DNA from: Brevundimonas mediterranea
Lineage (GTDB): Bacteria > Pseudomonadota > Alphaproteobacteria > Caulobacterales > Caulobacteraceae
Direction: 5' to 3'
DNA length: 64,000 nucleotides
Assembly: GCF_014196125.1 (NCBI RefSeq)
Contig: NZ_JACIDA010000001.1
Span: 1,674,001 to 1,738,000 of the forward strand
In this document: piece after piece, positions 10,682 through 19,531 of the stretch
Layout: each line of letters opens with the position of its first letter
Position numbering within the stretch: the first letter of the stretch is position 1
Position numbers and translations under genes: made by a program
The notes under the pieces: generated by a model
The model's database searches: none
What the model was told of the DNA's origin: nothing
What the model saw: only the letters and a program-made list of their open reading frames with translations

Positions 10682-13243
10682 CTACAGCCCCATCGCCTTC
10701 AGGACCGGGCGCAGACTGACCTCGCCGGCACGGAAATCCTTCCACGGGTCGGACTTCTTCAGCAGGGCGGGCGCGTCGTGCAGGGTGAAGGCCTTGGGGT
10801 CCAGTCCCGCCCGGACCTGGCCCCAGGACAGGGGAAAGGCGATCCCCGCGCCGGGCCGGGCGCGCACCGACCAGGGCGCCACCGCCGTGGCCATGCGGCC
10901 GTTGCGCAGATAGTCGATGAAGATCTTCCCGCCCCGCGCCTTCTTGGCCAGGGTGGTGGTGAACCGGTCGGGCTCGGCGCGGCGCACCTCTTCCGCGATC
11001 GCCTTGGCGAAGGCCTTGCACTGGTCCCATTCGATGCGGCTGCGGCCGTCGGAACGGATCGGCACGACGACATGAAGCCCCTTGCCCCCGGTCGTCTTTA
11101 CGAAGGGATGCAGGCCCCGTTTTTCCAGCTGCGCCTTGACGGTCTTGGCCGCCGCGATGACCGCCGCGAATTCCAGCCCCTCATCTGGGTCGAGGTCGAA
11201 GGTGACCTGTTCCGGCGTCTCGGGATCGCCGGGCCGACAGCCCCAGGGGTGCAGCTCCAGCCCGCCCGACTGGGCCACGGCGACCAGGCCGCCGACGTCG
11301 GTCACGGCCACATAGGGATGGCGCGCCTTCACGTCGATCAGCTTCAGGCGCGGATTGGACCCCGCCATCGCGTGGCGCTGGAAGAAGGTCTCGCCCTCGA
11401 TGCCGTCCGGAGCGCGGATGATCGAGACGGGGCGTTCGGCGATATGGGGCAATATCCGCTCGGCCGCCGCCTCATAATAGCGCGCCAGATCCGCCTTGGT
11501 GATCGCGGGGCGTCCTTCCAGCGCCGGCCACAGAATCTTGTCGGGATGGGACAGGGTGACGCCGGCGACGACGACCTTGTTCTTGGATGACGCCGCTCCC
11601 CGGGACGTCGGCTTCGACGCCGCCGAAGAAGGCGTCGCCGGCGCCTGCGGGGCCTCGGTGACATCGGCGGGCGACTTGTCCTCGCGCAGGCCCTTGAACG
11701 CCGCATGGCGCAGCGAACCGCCTTCGGTCATCCCGCCGTGTTCCAGTTCGGCGACCAGAATCGGCCGAACCCAGTGAATCTCCTTGCCGCCGCGCGGCGC
11801 ACCCTTGCCCGCGAACGGAGAGGCGTCGGCCGCCGCATCCTTCAGGGCCGGCAGCAGGGTCTTCAGCAAGGGGGCGGCGTAGCCCGTGCCGACCCGGCCG
11901 AGGTAGCGCAGCCCGCCTTCGCCCGCCACGCCGACCAGCAAGGAGCGGAAGCGCGTCCCGCCTTCGGACGACCAGCCGCCGATCACCACCTCGTCGCGGC
12001 CCCGGCATTTGGACTTGACCCAGGTCGAGGACCGACCCGCCCGATAGGGGGCGTCCAGCTTCTTGGAAATCACGCCTTCCAGGTCCATGCGACAGGCGCT
12101 GTCCAGCACCGCCTGCCCGGTCGAGGCGAAGTGATCGACATAGCGCAGCCGTTTGCGCGCCTTGGCCGGAACGCGGTCGATGTGGGCCTGCAGCCGCGCC
12201 TTGCGGTGCGACAGGGGCAGGTCCCGCAAATCATCCTCGCCCTCGCGCAGCAGGTCGAAGGCGAAATAGACCAGCTCGCTCGTCTTCCCATCCGCGATGG
12301 CCGCCTGCAGGGCCGAGAAGTCGGGCGTGTGATCCTCGCTCATCGCGCACAGCTCGCCGTCCACCACCCCGTCGGGCCAGGCCGCCGCATCCGCCGCCAG
12401 TTCAGGGAAGCGGTCGGTCCAGTCGTGGCCCCGCCGGGTATAGAGCCGCGCCTGCCCGCCCCCGGTCGCGACCTGGATGCGGTAGCCGTCGAACTTGATC
12501 TCATGCACCCAGCCGGCGCCGCCGGGCGGATGGTCGGCGACCTTGCACAGCTGGATCGGGATGAAGGCCGAGGGTTTGTCCAGGGTCGCCTCGCCCGACC
12601 TGGCCTTGGGTTTGGCCGGTCCCTTGCGCGCGACGGGACGAGAGGCGGTCCATTCCTTCTTCCCCTCGGATATCTCCGCCAGGCTGCGGCCCGTGGCGAT
12701 GGAGGCGTCGATCTCCATATTGGCGTCGCCCTCGCCCGGCACGGCCGCCTCGTCCTTCTCCTTGATCAACAGCCAGTTGTTGCGTTTGGACGGCTTGCCG
12801 CGATCCGACTTCAGCCGCACCAGGGCCCAGCCGCCGCTGAGCCGTTCGCCGTGCAGGATCATCTTCAGCGAGCCGCGCTTCAGCGCCGCCTCGACATCCG
12901 GCTCCTGCGGCTCCCATTCGCCGCGGTCCCACAGCTGCACGGTGCCCGCCCCATAGTTGCCGGACGGAATGGTGCCCTCGAAGTTTCCATAGTCGAGCGG
13001 GTGATCCTCGACCTCGACCGCCAGACGTTTGACGGCCGGATCACGCGACGGCGCCTTGGTCACGGCCCACGACTTCAGCACCCCGTCATGCTCGATGCGG
13101 AAGTCGTAGTGCAGCCGCGTCGCGGCATGGCGCTGGATCAGATAGGTCAGCCGCCCCTTGCGGGCCGACTTGGCCTTGCCCGCCGGTTCCGGCGTGCGGG
13201 TGAAGTCCCGCTTGGCCTTATAGGTCTCCAGTCCGTTCGCCAT
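10682..13243 (-). CDS. ligD: DNA ligase D (phosphoesterase-ligase-polymerase)
   Basis: This is a multifunctional end-joining ligase of 853 residues. The order is 3'-phosphoesterase (about 35-165, RHAATRLHYDFRIEHDG with the metal-binding His and Asp), ATP-dependent ligase (about 235-540, nucleotidyl lysine in HEIKFDGYR), a variable linker rich in Pro, Ala and Ser, then an archaeo-eukaryotic-primase-type polymerase domain (about 575-845). This is the Pseudomonas-type order. It completes broken ends bound by Ku. It starts 22 bases after the sorbosone-dehydrogenase-like gene and is probably the last gene of that operon. Confidence 0.94.
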   Translation of the reverse strand: MANGLETYKAKRDFTRTPEPAGKAKSARKGRLTYLIQRHAATRLHYDFRIEHDGVLKSWAVTKAPSRDPAVKRLAVEVEDHPLDYGNFEGTIPSGNYGAGTVQLWDRGEWEPQEPDVEAALKRGSLKMILHGERLSGGWALVRLKSDRGKPSKRNNWLLIKEKDEAAVPGEGDANMEIDASIATGRSLAEISEGKKEWTASRPVARKGPAKPKARSGEATLDKPSAFIPIQLCKVADHPPGGAGWVHEIKFDGYRIQVATGGGQARLYTRRGHDWTDRFPELAADAAAWPDGVVDGELCAMSEDHTPDFSALQAAIADGKTSELVYFAFDLLREGEDDLRDLPLSHRKARLQAHIDRVPAKARKRLRYVDHFASTGQAVLDSACRMDLEGVISKKLDAPYRAGRSSTWVKSKCRGRDEVVIGGWSSEGGTRFRSLLVGVAGEGGLRYLGRVGTGYAAPLLKTLLPALKDAAADASPFAGKGAPRGGKEIHWVRPILVAELEHGGMTEGGSLRHAAFKGLREDKSPADVTEAPQAPATPSSAASKPTSRGAASSKNKVVVAGVTLSHPDKILWPALEGRPAITKADLARYYEAAAERILPHIAERPVSIIRAPDGIEGETFFQRHAMAGSNPRLKLIDVKARHPYVAVTDVGGLVAVAQSGGLELHPWGCRPGDPETPEQVTFDLDPDEGLEFAAVIAAAKTVKAQLEKRGLHPFVKTTGGKGLHVVVPIRSDGRSRIEWDQCKAFAKAIAEEVRRAEPDRFTTTLAKKARGGKIFIDYLRNGRMATAVAPWSVRARPGAGIAFPLSWGQVRAGLDPKAFTLHDAPALLKKSDPWKDFRAGEVSLRPVLKAMGL

Positions 13244-13265
13244 GCCGCCCTCGTTCGCCGCCCGA

Positions 13266-14558
13266 TCAGCGGCGCGGCGCGATCCGCCAGACGGTGTTGG
13301 ACAGGTCGTCCGCGACCAGCAGGATGCGCCGCTGGGCGTCGAAGGTCACGCCAACCGGGCGACCGCGCGCCTCGCCGTCCTTGATGAAGCCGGTGACGAA
13401 ATCGACCGGCGGACCGGCGGGACGACCGCCTGAGAAGGGCGCCCACGCGACCTTGTAGCCCGACAGGTCCTGACGGTTCCAACTGCCGTGTTCGCCGATG
13501 AAGGCGCCCTGGCTGAAGCCGCCGCCGAAGCCGCCGGCCGTCGCGAAGCTGAGACCCAGGGCGGCGACGTGCGAGCCCAGCGCATAGTCCGGGGCGATGG
13601 CGCTCTGGACCAGATCCGGGTTTTGCGGACGGACGCGCGGATCGATGTTCTTACCCCAATAGCTGTAGGGCCAGCCGTAGAAGGCCCCTTCCCGGACCGA
13701 GGTCAGATAGTCGGGCACCAATTGCGGACCCAGTTCGTCGCGTTCGTTGACGACGGACCACAGGGCGCCGGTGGTCGGCTCGATGGCCAGGGCAGTCGGG
13801 TTGCGGATGCCGGTGGCGAAGGTGCGATGCGCGCCGGTCTGGCGATCAATGGCCCAGACGACGGCGCGGTCCTGTTCGACGGCCAGGCCGCGCTCGCCGA
13901 TATTGCTGTTCGAGCCGATGCCGACGTACAGGGTCTGGCCGTCCGCGCTGGCCGTCAGCGACTTGGTCCAGTGGTGGTTGATGGCCGACGGGAGCTTGGT
14001 CACTTCCTGACGCGGCGCGGTGATCCGGGTCTGGCCCGGCTGATAGTCGAAGCGAACCAGGGCGCCCTGTTCGGCGACATAGAGGGCGCCGTCCACGAAG
14101 GCCATGCCGTAGGGGGCGTCCAGATTATCGATGAAGGTGGTGCGGACCTCGGGCTGGCCGTCGCCATTGGCGTCGCGCAACAGGGTGATGCGGTTGCCGC
14201 CCTTAACGGACGTCTTGCCCTTGGCCTTGATAACGCCGGCGATGAAATCCTTAGGCCGCAGCTTGGGGGCGTGACCGCCCGAGCCCTCGGCGATCAGGAT
14301 GTCGCCGTTGGGCAGAACCAGAATCTGACGCGGGATCTGGAGATCGGTCGCCATCGGGGTGACGACGAAACCGTCCGGCACGGTGGGAAGCTCGCCGTTC
14401 CAGCCGATCGGCGTGGCGATCTTCATCGGCGGGACCAGGGTCTGGTTCAGGCCGGGAAGGTCGGGATTGGCGCCGGTCTGGTTCAGGTTGGGGTCGCTGC
14501 GGCTGCACCCGGCCAGGGCCAGGACGACGGCGGTCGTGCAAAGGAGCTTGTTGATCAT
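13266..14558 (-). CDS. Sorbosone dehydrogenase-like PQQ-type beta-propeller lipoprotein
   Basis: This is a 430-residue exported protein. The first 18 residues are a lipoprotein signal with the lipobox LALAGC, so it should be anchored in a membrane facing the periplasm. The rest is a six-bladed beta-propeller of the soluble glucose/sorbosone dehydrogenase family (VTPMATDLQIPRQILVLPNG, LDAPYGMAFVDGALYVAE, EGAFYGWPYSYWG). Substrate and cofactor use are unproven. The start ATG overlaps the upstream DUF2231 stop (TGATG), so the two are coupled. This pairing is common in alphaproteobacteria and rhizobia. Confidence 0.85.
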   Translation of the reverse strand: MINKLLCTTAVVLALAGCSRSDPNLNQTGANPDLPGLNQTLVPPMKIATPIGWNGELPTVPDGFVVTPMATDLQIPRQILVLPNGDILIAEGSGGHAPKLRPKDFIAGVIKAKGKTSVKGGNRITLLRDANGDGQPEVRTTFIDNLDAPYGMAFVDGALYVAEQGALVRFDYQPGQTRITAPRQEVTKLPSAINHHWTKSLTASADGQTLYVGIGSNSNIGERGLAVEQDRAVVWAIDRQTGAHRTFATGIRNPTALAIEPTTGALWSVVNERDELGPQLVPDYLTSVREGAFYGWPYSYWGKNIDPRVRPQNPDLVQSAIAPDYALGSHVAALGLSFATAGGFGGGFSQGAFIGEHGSWNRQDLSGYKVAWAPFSGGRPAGPPVDFVTGFIKDGEARGRPVGVTFDAQRRILLVADDLSNTVWRIAPRR

Positions 14559-14989
14559 CACGCGATCTCCCGCACGGTCGAGTTGGAATAGGCCAGCCAG
14601 CCGGCGATCAGGATCAGGACGGTCGACAGGATCGACAGGGTCAGGCCGAAGGCGCCGACGGAGCTCCAGGCGTCCTGGCTGTGCTTGAAGGCGTTGATCA
14701 GGCCCAAGACCCAGGCCAGGGCCAGGGCGGCCAGATGGATCACGGCGGCCCGTCGCGCCGGGGTGCGCCAGGACAAGGCCAGGTCGATAAGGGCCCACAG
14801 ACCGGCCAGGCCGCCGAACACCAGGGCCCCGACAATCAGCCAAGCCGAGAAGTTCGACCACTGCATCTGGGCCGTCTTCATATAGGCGATGTCACTGATC
14901 AGGGCGGAACTGAACAGGGCGATGGGAAAGGCCATCAGAATTCCGCGGAACGGATTCAACCTCTCACGGAAGGCGGCGACAGCGGGCAT
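14558..14989 (-). CDS. DUF2231 family membrane protein
   Basis: This is a 143-residue inner-membrane protein with four predicted helices, recognised as DUF2231 by FRGILMAFPIALFSSALISD and its size. The family's function is unknown; it is often next to quinoprotein-like dehydrogenases, as here. ATG 14989 is chosen because it lies 47 bases below a good ECF-like promoter. It is probably the first gene of an operon continuing into the sorbosone-dehydrogenase-like gene and ligD. Confidence 0.8.
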   Translation of the reverse strand: MPAVAAFRERLNPFRGILMAFPIALFSSALISDIAYMKTAQMQWSNFSAWLIVGALVFGGLAGLWALIDLALSWRTPARRAAVIHLAALALAWVLGLINAFKHSQDAWSSVGAFGLTLSILSTVLILIAGWLAYSNSTVREIA

Positions 14990-15035
14990 GTGAGGGTTTC
15001 CTGCGGCGTCGCCACGATACGGCGACGTCGAACCC

Positions 15036-15060
15036 AACACGCGGCCCGGTCTTTGGTTCA
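15036..15060 (-). promoter_or_regulatory. Candidate ECF (EcfG/SigT-like) promoter of DUF2231-ligD operon
   Basis: On the minus strand TGAAC (15060-15056), 17 bases, then GTT (15038-15036). Distance to the DUF2231 start codon is 47 bases, identical to the LOV-kinase promoter at 4796-4820, and much of the spacer matches too (both end in CGCGT before GTT). It resembles the general-stress consensus GGAAC-N16-18-cGTT with one mismatch. Confidence 0.5.
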
Positions 15061-15089
15061 CCCGGCCAGACGCGACCGGAAGCAGAAGA

Positions 15090-15120
15090 ACAGGCCGCCG
15101 GCGAGACGCCGGCGGCCTGT
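15090..15120 (-). terminator. Intrinsic terminator of TonB receptor gene
   Basis: A perfect 13-base-pair stem (15090-15102 with 15108-15120) and five-base loop begin eight bases after the receptor stop. On the minus strand the hairpin is followed by TTCTTCTGCTTCC, a moderately T-rich tail. This separates the receptor transcript from the DUF2231 promoter. Confidence 0.75.
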
Positions 15121-15127
15121 CATCGTC

Positions 15128-17365
15128 TTAGAAACGCTTGGTCAGTTGAACGCCGTAGGTGCGGGGTTCGTTGACGAAGGCGGTCAGGTTGTTGAAGTCG
15201 ATGGCGCCGATGACATTCTCTTCGTCGGTGATGTTGCGAACATAGGCGGCCGCTTCCAGCCCCTTGTTCAGATCCCGCCAGCCGGCGCGCAGGCCGCCTT
15301 CGAAGTTGGTGTCCACCTTGAACTCGACCGATTCATACAGGAACAGGTTGAAGTCCTTCTGCATGGCCCAGTCGGTCGAGGCGAAGAACTCGGTGTCGTC
15401 GCCCAGAGGCAGGACATAGTTCAGCGTCAGGTTGGCGGTGTATTCCGGCGCCTGCGGGAAGGGGTTGCCGTCGACATTGGCGCGACGGGTCGTGCCCACG
15501 GTGACGATGGGGTCGGTGACGGTGCAGTTCGAGCCGCAGATGGCGACCAGCAGGTTGCTGTCCTTGATCTCGGTGTGGTTCCAGGCGGCGCCGGCCGACA
15601 GGCTGAAGCCCGCGCCCAGATCGATGTCGCCGTCCAGCTCCAGACCATAGCCTTCGCCCTTGTCAGCGTTGATCAGGCGGTTGGAGTTGTCCGCGCCGCC
15701 GATGGCGGTGAACTGCATGTCGCTGACTTCGTAATAGTAGGCCGTGGCGTTGAAGCGGGCGCGACCATCCCACAGGCGGGCCTTCAGGCCCGTCTCATAG
15801 GACATGACCGTCTCGGACTCGGCCGTGGTCAGGACCGGCAGGTTGCGGCCCTGGATCGACGGGCCGCGATAACCCTTGGCCACGCGGGCGAACAGATTGA
15901 GGCTGTCGTTGACCTCATAAAGGGCGCTGACGTCCCAGCTGACCTGCTCGTCGCCGACCGAAACGGCGCCCGTGCCGCCCGCGCCCGCGCCGGTGACGAT
16001 CCGGCCCTGATAATCGCGGCTGTCGTCGGTATAGCGCAGGCCGCCCGTCACCTTCAGGGCCTCGGTCACCTGATAGTGCGCCTGACCGAACACCGACCAG
16101 GAGTCGGACTTCTGGGTGATGTCGGTGACCTTGGTCGGTTGAAGACCGCCGACGCCGTTGAAGGTGCCCGAGACCAGGTTGATGCGCTCGTCCCAATAGA
16201 AGGCGCCGACCTGCCAGCCGAGGCGGGCGTCGCCGTTCGAGGAGAGACGCAGTTCATAGGTGTTCTGGCGCAGGTCGCTGGACAGGGTGCCGGTCTCGGA
16301 ATTGAACGGCGTCTTGTAGGAGGCCGTCGCCGCGGCGCTGGCCACGCCGCCGTCGATGTCGCCGTCGCCCTGGGACGAACCCTGATAGGCGCCGACGATG
16401 CCGGTCAGGGTGGCGGGACCGAAGTCATAGGCGACCTGCAGCGACTGCGAGGTGGTCTTCTGCTTCTGGAAGTTGTTGCGGCCGCCATCGTAATAGACGG
16501 TGTCGCGGTCGAAATTGCCGTTCAGCTCGTTCGAGCCCTTGGTCAGGGCGTTGGCGCGGTTCATCGTGCCGGTGCCGTCATAGTCGCGGGCCTGCAGGGT
16601 CAGCAGGGTCGAGAGACGGTCGGTCGGGGTCCAGGCGACGTGGACGCGAGCGGCGACGTCGTCGAACCCGCCCAGATCGTCATCGTTCGCATCGGCGAAG
16701 GACGGGTTGTAGGCGTTGTTCACCCAGTCGTCGCGGTGGTTCCACAGAAAGGCGCCGCGCACCTGAAGCGTGTCCGACGCCGGCAGGGTGACGGCGGCCT
16801 CGGTCCGGGTCGAACCCAGGTTGCCGTAGGTCAGCGAGCCGAAGCCGGTGAATTCGTCCGACGGCTTGACGGTGTCGATCTTGATCACGCCCGCCGGGGT
16901 GTTGCGACCGAACAGGGTGCCCTGGGGCCCGCGCAGCACTTCCAGCTGCTGGACGTCGAACAGGGGGAAGCCCTTCAGATAGACGCTTTCCAGAACCACG
17001 TCGTCCAGCACCACCGACACCGGCTGCGAGGCGGTGAAGTCGAAGTCCACATTGCCGAGGCCGCGAATATAGAAGCGCGGGGCGTAACGGCCGTTCGAGC
17101 TTTCGACCTGAAGGCTGGGCACGCGGCCCGACAGCGACAGGATGTCGGCGCCGCCGGCGGAGATGTCCTGCAGGGTCTGGGTGTTCAGGGCCGTGACGGC
17201 GAAAGGCACGTCGCGGATGTTCTCGCTGCGGCGCTGGGCGGTGACGATGATGTCGTCGACGCCGGTGGCTTCAGCGGCGGCGTCAGCGGTTTGGGCGAAG
17301 GCCGCGCCTGCGGTCAGCAGGGCGAGGCCGCTGACGGTGGCGGCGAGGAGGGCTTGGCGAAGCAT
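15128..17365 (-). CDS. TonB-dependent outer membrane receptor
   Basis: This 745-residue outer-membrane transporter has a signal peptide ending near AAFAQ, a TonB box region (DDIIVTAQRRSENIRDVPFA), a plug domain to about residue 170 with GPQGTLFGRNTPAGVI, and a 22-strand barrel ending in the usual aromatic residue (QLTKRF). It imports a substrate using TonB energy. The plug type (RRxENxxDVPxxV) is common in Caulobacterales receptors of unknown substrate. ATG 17365 is chosen for the signal peptide. It is divergent from a Tat-exported metallophosphoesterase, which hints at a phosphorylated or nucleotide substrate, but this is inference. Confidence 0.9.
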   Translation of the reverse strand: MLRQALLAATVSGLALLTAGAAFAQTADAAAEATGVDDIIVTAQRRSENIRDVPFAVTALNTQTLQDISAGGADILSLSGRVPSLQVESSNGRYAPRFYIRGLGNVDFDFTASQPVSVVLDDVVLESVYLKGFPLFDVQQLEVLRGPQGTLFGRNTPAGVIKIDTVKPSDEFTGFGSLTYGNLGSTRTEAAVTLPASDTLQVRGAFLWNHRDDWVNNAYNPSFADANDDDLGGFDDVAARVHVAWTPTDRLSTLLTLQARDYDGTGTMNRANALTKGSNELNGNFDRDTVYYDGGRNNFQKQKTTSQSLQVAYDFGPATLTGIVGAYQGSSQGDGDIDGGVASAAATASYKTPFNSETGTLSSDLRQNTYELRLSSNGDARLGWQVGAFYWDERINLVSGTFNGVGGLQPTKVTDITQKSDSWSVFGQAHYQVTEALKVTGGLRYTDDSRDYQGRIVTGAGAGGTGAVSVGDEQVSWDVSALYEVNDSLNLFARVAKGYRGPSIQGRNLPVLTTAESETVMSYETGLKARLWDGRARFNATAYYYEVSDMQFTAIGGADNSNRLINADKGEGYGLELDGDIDLGAGFSLSAGAAWNHTEIKDSNLLVAICGSNCTVTDPIVTVGTTRRANVDGNPFPQAPEYTANLTLNYVLPLGDDTEFFASTDWAMQKDFNLFLYESVEFKVDTNFEGGLRAGWRDLNKGLEAAAYVRNITDEENVIGAIDFNNLTAFVNEPRTYGVQLTKRF

Positions 17366-17476
17366 GCGCGTGTATCCTTGGCGACATGGGGAGGAAGCTG
17401 TCGCGCGAGCCCCTAAGGCCTCCCAAGGCGCGGCGCCAGTCGAGACCGCGCTTGAATCTTGAACCTTTGAAGACGC

Positions 17477-17503
17477 GGACACAGGAGCGTGACAATCGTG
17501 TCC
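17477..17503. repeat. Inverted repeat in receptor/phosphoesterase divergent region
   Basis: GGACAC (17477-17482) and GTGTCC (17498-17503) form a perfect six-base inverted repeat with 15 bases between, roughly two helical turns centre to centre, in the 248-base gap between two divergent genes. This layout fits a dimeric regulator site. No regulator is adjacent. The GTGACA in between is only a fragment of a Pho box, so I do not call one. Confidence 0.35.
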
Positions 17504-17613
17504 CGAACGACGCATCTGACCGAACGCGCCATTGTGCAGCTTGGCGGCCGGTGCGAAAATGAAGGCGTGCGTGACTCGGTTCCGCAACCGTATCGACACC
17601 GTTAGTATCCCCC

Positions 17614-18999
17614 ATGTCCTTCGTCACGCCTTCCCGCCGCCGGCTGCTTCACCTCGCTGGAGCGGCGGCCCTGACGTCCAGCCTGGCGTCCGGTCTGTCG
17701 GCCGCGACACCAAGCCCCGTCGTCGGTCGGGTGCTGGCCATAGCGGACATGCACTCCGCCTATGAACGGACCGCCCGACTTCTGGCGGCGTTCGAGGCCG
17801 AGGTCCGGTCCCAGCCGGTTCCGCATGTGATCGCGATCGACGGCGACATTTTCGAACACGGCAACGTCGTGTCCGTGCGGTCGGGCGGCGCCGTCGACTG
17901 GGCCTTTCTGGCCGAGGCGGTCCAGATCGCGCCGACCGTGGTCAATCTGGGCAATCATGACAACGACCTGACGCCGGACCTGTCCGAGGTCGTCGCCCGG
18001 ATGCGCGGCCTGGGCGTGATCGTGGTCAGCAACATCGTCGATGCGCGGACCGGCGCCGGCTACGCCGCCCCGACCGCGACTGCGCCGTTCGGGACGCGCA
18101 AGCTGAGGATCGTCGGCCTGGCGACCAATGCGCTGAACACCTATCCTAAGGTGTCGCGCGACCAGCTGTCCATTCCGGCGCCGGTTGAATGGGCGAACGC
18201 CCATCTGGCCGATCTGACGGGCGGCGCCGATCCGGTCCTGGTGCTGAGCCACGCCGGGGTCGTCGCCGACCGCAGCCTGCTGCCCCTGTTGCCGGACGGA
18301 TCCCTGATGATCGGCGGCCATGATCATCTGCTGTTCCAGCATCGCCAGGGCCGCAGCGCCTACGCCCACACCGGATCCTGGACCAACGCCTATACGGCGG
18401 CCGACTATCATGCGAATGGATCGGTCAGCGTCGCCTCGCATCCCATCGCCGCCGACGCCCCGTCGTCGCCCCGGCTGCAGGCCCTGATCGACGCCACCCT
18501 GGCGGAGACCCTGACAGACGCGGACCGCGCGGTTCTGGGACAAGGCGCCGAGGCCCTGTCGCTGGGCGACACCGGCCGCCGCATCGCCGCCGGTTTCGCC
18601 CAGGCGGCCGGCGCCGACGCCGGCTTCATCGGCCACACCACCCTGGGCACGGGCGCCCCGGCGGGGCCGATCACCCGATACATGTTCGATTCCATCGTCC
18701 GGTTCGACGGTCGGCTGATGACGGCCGAGGCGCCGCGCGCCCAGTTGGAGGACTTCATGGCCCGCGCCAACCAGGACCGGCCGATCCCGCTGGACCAGCG
18801 CACCGGAGACTTCCTGTATGGGGCGCTCGCCACCGGTTCGCAGGGGGCCACGGCGCGTATCGTCACGACCGACTGGTGCGCGACCAATCAGGCCGAATAT
18901 TTCGGAACGACGTCTCTGGCGTTCACCGAGGTCGCGGACCTGAAGGTCAAGCCGGTCGCCCTGTCCGCCCTCATCGAAACCCCGTCGACTCCAGGCTAG
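17614..18999 (+). CDS. Tat-exported metallophosphoesterase / 5'-nucleotidase-like protein
   Basis: This is a 461-residue calcineurin-like phosphoesterase. The N-terminus has a twin-arginine-type signal (RRRLLHLAGAAAL), so it is probably exported folded. Metal-binding motifs are visible: DMH (a variant of DxH), GDIFEHG, GNHDND and GGHDH. The C-terminal 200 residues resemble the 5'-nucleotidase C domain (AGADAGFIGHTTLG). It likely releases phosphate from nucleotides or similar esters in the periplasm. It is divergent from the TonB receptor across a 248-base promoter region. Confidence 0.8.
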   Translation: MSFVTPSRRRLLHLAGAAALTSSLASGLSAATPSPVVGRVLAIADMHSAYERTARLLAAFEAEVRSQPVPHVIAIDGDIFEHGNVVSVRSGGAVDWAFLAEAVQIAPTVVNLGNHDNDLTPDLSEVVARMRGLGVIVVSNIVDARTGAGYAAPTATAPFGTRKLRIVGLATNALNTYPKVSRDQLSIPAPVEWANAHLADLTGGADPVLVLSHAGVVADRSLLPLLPDGSLMIGGHDHLLFQHRQGRSAYAHTGSWTNAYTAADYHANGSVSVASHPIAADAPSSPRLQALIDATLAETLTDADRAVLGQGAEALSLGDTGRRIAAGFAQAAGADAGFIGHTTLGTGAPAGPITRYMFDSIVRFDGRLMTAEAPRAQLEDFMARANQDRPIPLDQRTGDFLYGALATGSQGATARIVTTDWCATNQAEYFGTTSLAFTEVADLKVKPVALSALIETPSTPG

Positions 19000-19048
19000 A
19001 GTCTGACCAGCGACAGACCAATCCTGGAGCGGCCGATGGCGCCGGGGC

Positions 19049-19366
19049 TCAGGACTGCGAAAGCCGAATCAGGGCGAAGGTCGCCGCCAGGGCGACGACC
19101 GCGCTGGTGACCATGCTGACGATGACGCTGGCGGCGGCGGGATGCGCCTCGACAGTATCGACAATCTTGTCACGGCTCATTTCGGCCGCCGCTTCGGCTT
19201 CCTCGCGCAGACGGGCGGCCGCCCGGGCGACGGCGTGCGTCGATCGGGTCACGGCCTCGGTCGCGTCCGCGCCGGTCTTCAGGGCTGCGTCCTTGAGGTG
19301 ATCGCTGGCTTCGTCGGCGAGGGCCTGAAGGTCCTCGCTCAGGGTCTTGAAGGCGGACTTCGGCAT
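19049..19366 (-). CDS. Small DUF883/ElaB-YqjD-like membrane-anchored protein
   Basis: This 105-residue protein has a long charged amphipathic helix (about 1-78, rich in Ala, Glu, Asp and Arg) and one C-terminal membrane segment (about 80-100). The layout is that of ElaB/YqjD proteins, which anchor in the inner membrane and in Escherichia coli associate with ribosomes under stress. Family assignment rests on architecture rather than a sharp motif. It has a good Shine-Dalgarno (AAGGAGCC) just before ATG 19366 and stands alone between two plus-strand genes. Confidence 0.65.
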   Translation of the reverse strand: MPKSAFKTLSEDLQALADEASDHLKDAALKTGADATEAVTRSTHAVARAAARLREEAEAAAEMSRDKIVDTVEAHPAAASVIVSMVTSAVVALAATFALIRLSQS

Positions 19367-19531
19367 GGGGAGGCTCCTTGGGTGTATGCGCCATTAGAGC
19401 CTGTTCTGCGGACGACGTCGGTGATCTGGATCAAGGTGGACGGCGTCGAGCCGGCCTAGTATGCACATGCAGCCAAGAGATCGGACCCGCTGGGTCGGAC
19501 CGGCGCCAGGCCCCCTTTGGAGAGGGCCTCC

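Noticed and set aside
14681-17416. Open frame of about 910 codons on the plus strand
   Set aside because: Antisense shadow of the TonB receptor and DUF2231 gene; no recognisable domain.
17486-17503. Possible Pho box before the metallophosphoesterase
   Set aside because: Only GTGACA fits; the second half-site at 11-base spacing is missing.
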